This document shows, one piece after another, positions 6,610-9,773 of a DNA stretch of 9,773 bases. A program made the translations under genes and the position numbers. Below the pieces are notes generated by a model. It made no database searches and had not been told where the DNA came from. It saw nothing but the letters and a program-made list of their open reading frames with translations. Each line of letters begins with the position of its first letter. Position 1 is the stretch's first letter. Origin of the DNA: Microbacteriaceae bacterium (lineage in GTDB: Bacteria; Actinomycetota; Actinomycetes; Actinomycetales; Microbacteriaceae); assembly GCA_003454135.1 (NCBI GenBank), contig DMKW01000005.1, forward strand, positions 5,186 to 14,958, given 5' to 3'.

Positions 6610-7837
6610 CTGACAGTCGCTTGATGATGCTCTTGGCGTCGTCGAGGTCGCTCGCGCTGATCGTATCCTCGACGGTCTTGCGGGTGTAGCTCGGCAGATC
6701 CTTGAGCCGCACGCTCGTCTCCTCGTAGACGCTGTGCAACGAGATCGGCCCGATGTCCTGCTGAACGCCGCGATAGATCGCCACGGTCTGCCCGTCTGCC
6801 CCCACGTAGTAGAGCGACTGGGTCCAGCGATACCCGGCGATGATCGCGATCACGATGCCGATCGCGATGATCGCGATTCCCACGAGCCAGGCGACGCGGC
6901 GGTTGCGCGCCCGGCGCCGGTCTTCGAGGATGAGCTCGTCGAGGTACTCGTCCGACTCCGGCTCGAAGTGGCTGTCCTCCTGCTGGGTGGACTTGAGCGG
7001 ATGCAGCAAAAGGGCAGGCAGGCGCACCGCGCGTCGGGCTTGGTCGCCTTCGAAGGTGAGGGGCAACGCTGCCGAGCCGACGACGACAGCGGGAATCGAT
7101 GACGAGTCCGGCGTCTCGTCCACGTCGACGACGACGACGGTCACGTTGTCTGGCGCACCCTGGTCGAGGCTCTCCTTGACGAGCCGATCTGCCGCGGCCC
7201 GGACATCCGGATAGCCCTTGAGCGCCGCCTCGATTCTCTCGTCGGCGACGTAGCTCGAGAGCCCGTCTGAGCAGAGCAGCCAGCGGTCCCCCGGCCTGGT
7301 CTCGAGCACGGTCGTGTCGATTTCGGGGGCGGCGTCGACATCGCCGAGCACCCGCATGAGCACCGAGCGACGCGGGTGAACGGCGGCCTCCTCGGGCGTT
7401 ATGCGGCCGCTGTCAACGAGGCGTTGCACGAAGGTGTGGTCGGCCGTGATCTGCGTGAGCGTGCCGTCCCGCAGGAGGTAGATGCGCGAATCGCCGATAT
7501 GTGCGATGGCGACCTTGTCGCCCGAGCGCAGGATGGCGCTCACCGTCGTGCCCATGCCCGTGAGCTCCGGGTGGTCGAACACCGTCTCGGCGAGCAGGGA
7601 GTTCGCGGCGCTGAGCGCCGACCGGAGGGCGAATTCGGCGTCATCGGCCGAGGCGAACGGTTTGTCCGTCTCCATGATGCGCTTGAGTGCTATCGCGGAG
7701 GCGACGTCACCACCGGCGTGGCCGCCCATGCCGTCGGCGACGACGAAGAGCTGCCCTCCCGCGTAGCCGGAATCCTGGTTGTTGGCCCGGATCTTTCCGA
7801 CATGGGAAACGGCCGCACTCTTGCCCGATGTGGCCAT
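6596..7837 (-). CDS. pstP: PP2C-family Ser/Thr protein phosphatase PstP, membrane anchored
   Basis: A 413-residue metal-dependent (Mn/Mg) phosphatase that reverses phosphorylation by PknA and PknB. The cytoplasmic PP2C domain spans about 5-240, with RANNQDS (17-23), DGMGGHAGG (35-43, Asp35 metal ligand), GMGTT (94-98), GDSR (115-118), SDG (190-192, Asp191) and GAPDNVTVV (227-235, Asp230). A charged linker (about 241-314) leads to a single membrane span at about 315-335. The extracellular tail is short (about 336-413), beginning with YYVGADGQTVAIYRGV. M. tuberculosis PstP is about 514 residues with a larger ectodomain. The ATG at 7835-7837 lies 4 bp after the fhaB stop, with a G-rich stretch (GGCGGTAGGTGG) immediately upstream. 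The end overlaps rodA by 14 bp. Confidence 0.96.
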   Translation of the reverse strand: MATSGKSAAVSHVGKIRANNQDSGYAGGQLFVVADGMGGHAGGDVASAIALKRIMETDKPFASADDAEFALRSALSAANSLLAETVFDHPELTGMGTTVSAILRSGDKVAIAHIGDSRIYLLRDGTLTQITADHTFVQRLVDSGRITPEEAAVHPRRSVLMRVLGDVDAAPEIDTTVLETRPGDRWLLCSDGLSSYVADERIEAALKGYPDVRAAADRLVKESLDQGAPDNVTVVVVDVDETPDSSSIPAVVVGSAALPLTFEGDQARRAVRLPALLLHPLKSTQQEDSHFEPESDEYLDELILEDRRRARNRRVAWLVGIAIIAIGIVIAIIAGYRWTQSLYYVGADGQTVAIYRGVQQDIGPISLHSVYEETSVRLKDLPSYTRKTVEDTISASDLDDAKSIIKRLSDAAK

Positions 7838-7841
7838 CCAC

Positions 7842-8384
7842 CTACCGCCGAAGTTCGAAACTTGTCGTGCCGATCCTGACCGGAGTGTTCAGCGGTACCG
7901 GTGTGGGAAGGGTTACCCGAGAGCCGTTGAGGAACGTGCCGTTGGTCGAGTCTAGGTCCTGGATCACCCAGTCGTCGCTCCAGAGCATGAGCCTCGCGTG
8001 GTGGGTGGACGTGTAATCGTCGCGGATCACAAGGCCGCTCTCGCTCGACCGACCGATCGTGAGGGGCTCCTTCGGCAGGTGCAGCTCGAGCCCCTCTTTG
8101 GGGCCCGAGGTGATCACGAGGCGGGTGGCGATGGACGAGTGAGCCGCCACCGTGAAGGCTTCGGTGGCGGCGTCGACCGCCGACGCCTGCCCAGGGAAGG
8201 CCGCCGGAGCGCGAGCCGACGCTACCGCGGATGCGACGAAGGGAGCCGCCGTCGGTTCGGCCGGGAGCCGACGCGCGCGCTGGCCGAAGAGATCGGACCG
8301 CAGGGCGTAGACAACGGCAAAAACGAACGCCCACAGGATGAAGAGAAAACCGAACCGAAGAAGCAGAAGGGTGAGTTCGCTCAT
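7842..8384 (-). CDS. fhaB: FHA-domain protein FhaB (FipA-like), membrane anchored
   Basis: A 180-residue protein with one N-terminal membrane span (about 5-27, LLLLRFGFLFILWAFVFAVVYAL), an Ala/Pro-rich cytoplasmic linker (about 40-85) and a C-terminal FHA domain (about 88-180). FHA signatures are TIGRSSESGLVI (109-120), the STHHARL block (126-132, Ser126 and His129) and DLDSTNGTFLNG (143-154), which form the phosphothreonine-binding face. In mycobacteria the orthologue reads phosphorylation by the neighbouring kinases and has been linked to division proteins. This one is slightly longer than the M. tuberculosis protein (about 155 residues), mainly through the linker. The ATG overlaps the fhaA stop as ATGA (8381-8384), so translation is probably coupled; pstP follows after 4 bp. 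Confidence 0.93.
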   Translation of the reverse strand: MSELTLLLLRFGFLFILWAFVFAVVYALRSDLFGQRARRLPAEPTAAPFVASAVASARAPAAFPGQASAVDAATEAFTVAAHSSIATRLVITSGPKEGLELHLPKEPLTIGRSSESGLVIRDDYTSTHHARLMLWSDDWVIQDLDSTNGTFLNGSRVTLPTPVPLNTPVRIGTTSFELRR

Positions 8385-9106
8385 CGCCGCCCACCGGGGT
8401 CATCGCCGGGGGCGCGCAGGTCGGAGAACTGGTCGACCGACGCGGACTGGGCAAGCACGCGGAAGACGATTCGCGTGCGGCCGATGTTGATCACGGAGTC
8501 GGGGGGAAGCGGCGCCTTGTGCACGGGAGCGCCGTTGAGTTGGGAGCCGTTGGTTGAGCCGAGGTCGTTCACCTCGGCGCGCGTGCCGTCCCAGAGGATC
8601 TCGACGTGTTTGCGGGAGATGCCGGTGTCATCCACGGTGATGTCGGCGTCGCTGCCACGACCGATGATGGTGCGGGACTTGAGGATCGGGTAGCGCTTGC
8701 CCGCAACATCCAGCACCGGGGTCCACGACACGGTGCCTTTAACGCTCACCGAATCGATTTGCACCATGCCCTCGCTGAGGGCCGGATCCTCGGCGAGCGT
8801 GATGCTGATGCCGCCGGAGAATTGGTAATGCTGGGCCGCCGCGTGCTGCTGCACGAGTTGCGTGAACTCGTCGGTGAGCGTGGGGCCGATGGCCGTCATG
8901 CGCTGGAAGTCGCCGCGGGCAAGGCGCACGGTGAACTTGTTGGGAACCAGAATGCGGTCGCGAGCGACCACCGCGGCCTGGGTGTCGAGCTCCCGGCGCA
9001 GTGCCGAAGTGATCTCGATGGGTTGCAGGCCCGACTTGAAGGTTTTCGCGAATGCACCGTTAACGGCGCGCTCGAGACCCTTCTCGAAGCTGTCCAGTAG
9101 GCCCAA
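8381..9106 (-). CDS. fhaA: FHA-domain protein FhaA with N-terminal DUF3662 domain
   Basis: A 241-residue soluble protein and the first gene of the signalling cluster. The N-terminal domain (about 1-115; MGLLDSFEKGLERAVNGAFA, then PIEITSALRREL) is the FhaA/DUF3662 domain. The C-terminal FHA domain (about 138-220) has IIGRGSDADITV (147-158), ISRKHVEI (163-170; Ser164, His167) and DLGSTNGSQLNG (181-192). FHA domains bind phosphothreonine; in mycobacteria FhaA docks on phosphorylated PknB juxtamembrane and on the pseudokinase MviN. M. tuberculosis FhaA is about 527 residues with a long low-complexity linker, whereas here only about 20-25 residues join the two domains. The start is TTG at 9104-9106, chosen because the MGLLD N-terminus is family-typical and AAGGGAG lies four bases upstream. 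The last codons overlap fhaB. Confidence 0.93.
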   Translation of the reverse strand: MGLLDSFEKGLERAVNGAFAKTFKSGLQPIEITSALRRELDTQAAVVARDRILVPNKFTVRLARGDFQRMTAIGPTLTDEFTQLVQQHAAAQHYQFSGGISITLAEDPALSEGMVQIDSVSVKGTVSWTPVLDVAGKRYPILKSRTIIGRGSDADITVDDTGISRKHVEILWDGTRAEVNDLGSTNGSQLNGAPVHKAPLPPDSVINIGRTRIVFRVLAQSASVDQFSDLRAPGDDPGGRR

Positions 9107-9110
9107 TGGT

Positions 9111-9117
9111 CTCCCTT
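9111..9117 (-). promoter_or_regulatory. Ribosome-binding site deciding the fhaA TTG start
   Basis: The minus strand reads AAGGGAG, four bases before the TTG at 9104-9106. There is no ATG or GTG in frame nearby that would keep the conserved MGLLDSFE N-terminus, so this site supports the TTG start. Confidence 0.65.
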
Positions 9118-9119
9118 GT

Positions 9120-9129
9120 CACGCGCGTG
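9120..9129. repeat. 10-bp perfect palindrome upstream of fhaA
   Basis: CACGCGCGTG reads the same on both strands. It fills much of the 26-bp gap between the MFS stop codon and the fhaA start, just upstream of the ribosome-binding site, with imperfect TTG/CAA flanks. It could be an operator half-site pair or a small hairpin, or chance in GC-rich DNA. Confidence 0.35.
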
Positions 9130-9132
9130 CAA

Positions 9133-9773
9133 CTAGGACGATGTTAGTCGTTGGCTCTGGGAGGGAGGTTGTTGGCCCGTTTGCGACCCACCGGGGGCTT
9201 CGCGCGGATTCCGTGGGGCGATCCTCGAGAGCGTGATGGTGGCGGCGAGGGAGACCGCGGCGGCCACCGCGAGAATGAGGAAGCCAAGGGTGAACGACCC
9301 CGTCGTGTCTTTGAGGATTCCGAGCAGCAGGGCCGACGTGAAGCCGCCGAGGTTCGCGCAGAAGTTGCCGAAGCCGGAACTTAGGCCCGCGACGCGAGGC
9401 CCGAAGATCTGCCGCGGCACCGCGAACAGCGGGCCGAAGTAGAGCTGGATGAACAGGGCGATGGCCGCGACGACCACAACGAGCAGCGCAACGCCTTTCA
9501 GGTGCCCGACGACCCCGAGCAGCAGCGCGAGCCCGCCGAGCGAGACGCCGATGACCGCGATGGGCCTGCCGAGCCGGTCGGAGAGGATGCCGCCCGCGAT
9601 GTTGGCCGGCGCGGTGATCGCCGACGAGAGGGCTACGACGAGACCGGCTTGCACGAGCGAGAAGCCGCGCTCCACCACGAGGTAGGCGGGCAGCCAGAAG
9701 GTGAAACCCTGCACGATCGCGAGCCGGGCGAATTGGATGAGACCGAGCAGCCACCAGGCCGGCTGGCGCCAGA
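9133..9773 (-). CDS. MFS transporter, C-terminal half (5' end beyond the window)
   Basis: The frame is open from the right edge to a TAG at 9133-9135, giving about 212 visible residues. They contain about six hydrophobic helices, equal to helices 7-12 of a 12-helix major facilitator permease. The loop GGILSDRLGRP (codons around 9562-9594) is the repeat-half version of the MFS D-R-x-G-R signature between helices 8 and 9. The later GNFCANLGGFTSALLLGILKDTTGSF resembles helix 11 regions of organic-anion or sugar-acid (ACS-like) permeases, but the substrate cannot be assigned. The tail is polar and Gln/Ser-rich. A GTG at 9712-9714 is internal, since coding clearly continues to the edge with WWLLGLIQFARL. 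The gene is on the same strand as fhaA and 26 bp upstream, so read-through is possible, though no functional tie to wall synthesis is evident. Confidence 0.88.
   Translation of the reverse strand, partial: WRQPAWWLLGLIQFARLAIVQGFTFWLPAYLVVERGFSLVQAGLVVALSSAITAPANIAGGILSDRLGRPIAVIGVSLGGLALLLGVVGHLKGVALLVVVVAAIALFIQLYFGPLFAVPRQIFGPRVAGLSSGFGNFCANLGGFTSALLLGILKDTTGSFTLGFLILAVAAAVSLAATITLSRIAPRNPREAPGGSQTGQQPPSQSQRLTSS
9141..9146 (-). promoter_or_regulatory. Possible -10 box for the fhaA operon
   Basis: The minus strand reads TAACAT, fitting the actinobacterial TANNNT -10 pattern, 34 bases before the fhaA start and inside the last codons of the MFS gene. It would place a transcript start near 9134 and hence near the palindrome. 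There is no recognisable -35 at 16-18 bp, so this is a weak candidate; the operon promoter may lie further upstream, off-window or inside the MFS gene. Confidence 0.2.

Noticed and set aside
5584..6624. 346-codon plus-strand open frame antisense to rodA
   Set aside because: The product is extremely acidic and His-rich with no hydrophobic pattern; it mirrors the hydrophobic rodA codons.
8169..8187. 7-bp inverted repeat GGCGTCG/CGACGCC within the fhaB linker
   Set aside because: A 7-bp stem is expected by chance in several places in DNA this GC-rich, and the position has no obvious regulatory meaning.
7690..8454. 254-codon minus-strand frame spanning fhaA, fhaB and pstP
   Set aside because: A shifted frame over three genes with intact FHA and PP2C motifs; composition is Arg/Pro/Ser-rich noise.
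9107..9132. tRNA gene, CRISPR array or mobile element in or around the cluster
   Set aside because: The gaps are far too short for a tRNA, no direct repeats with regular spacers occur, and no transposase or integrase motifs are present.
9119..9754. 211-codon minus-strand open frame at the right end
   Set aside because: It is out of frame with the clear MFS reading frame at 9133-9773, and its Arg/Pro/Ala-rich translation lacks membrane helices.

Overview
The window is a high-GC actinobacterial chromosome segment carrying the conserved cell-shape and division signalling locus fhaA-fhaB-pstP-rodA-pbpA-pknA-pknB, all on the minus strand. It is flanked on the left by the 3' end of a plus-strand trpG/pabA-type glutamine amidotransferase and on the right by the 3' end of a minus-strand MFS transporter. 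Gene order and orientation match the Mycobacterium tuberculosis block trpG/pknB/pknA/pbpA/rodA/pstP/fhaB/fhaA. Several proteins are shorter than the mycobacterial ones: FhaA has 241 residues with no long linker, PstP has a short ectodomain, and PknB has three rather than four PASTA repeats. PknA is instead longer, because it carries its own extracellular region. These traits suggest a non-mycobacterial actinobacterium, plausibly Microbacteriaceae. That family assignment is inference, since there is no rRNA or other marker in view.

Layout, right to left in the direction of transcription: MFS transporter C-terminal half (9773-9133, cut by the window edge); a 26-bp gap with a 10-bp palindrome and a ribosome-binding site; fhaA (TTG start); fhaB (4-bp overlap); pstP (4-bp gap); rodA (14-bp overlap with pstP, and a strong hairpin just inside its coding region); pbpA (GTGATG double start overlapping the rodA stop); pknA (4-bp ATGA overlap); a 69-bp intergenic region with an 8-bp inverted repeat; pknB (GTG start with a good AGGAG). 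pknB converges on the trpG/pabA end across 67 bp.

How the parts fit: RodA polymerises glycan strands from lipid II and PbpA cross-links them. PknA and PknB are membrane Ser/Thr kinases whose extracellular PASTA-type domains face the wall and can sense its precursors. PstP is the opposing phosphatase. FhaA and FhaB are phosphothreonine readers. The near-continuous translational coupling argues for one transcript making a matched synthesis and signalling set. pknB is the only gene with its own sizeable leader.

No wholly new system is visible. The most interesting points are an 11-bp perfect hairpin with a 4-nt loop in the start region of rodA, an inverted repeat between pknA and pknB, a PASTA-like domain plus an extra unrecognised Cys-containing module on PknA, paired cysteines in the last module of both kinases, and a PknB activation loop lacking one of the two classic threonines. 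Long open frames antisense to the genes are shadows of high-GC coding sequence. There is no gene-free stretch over 300 bases.
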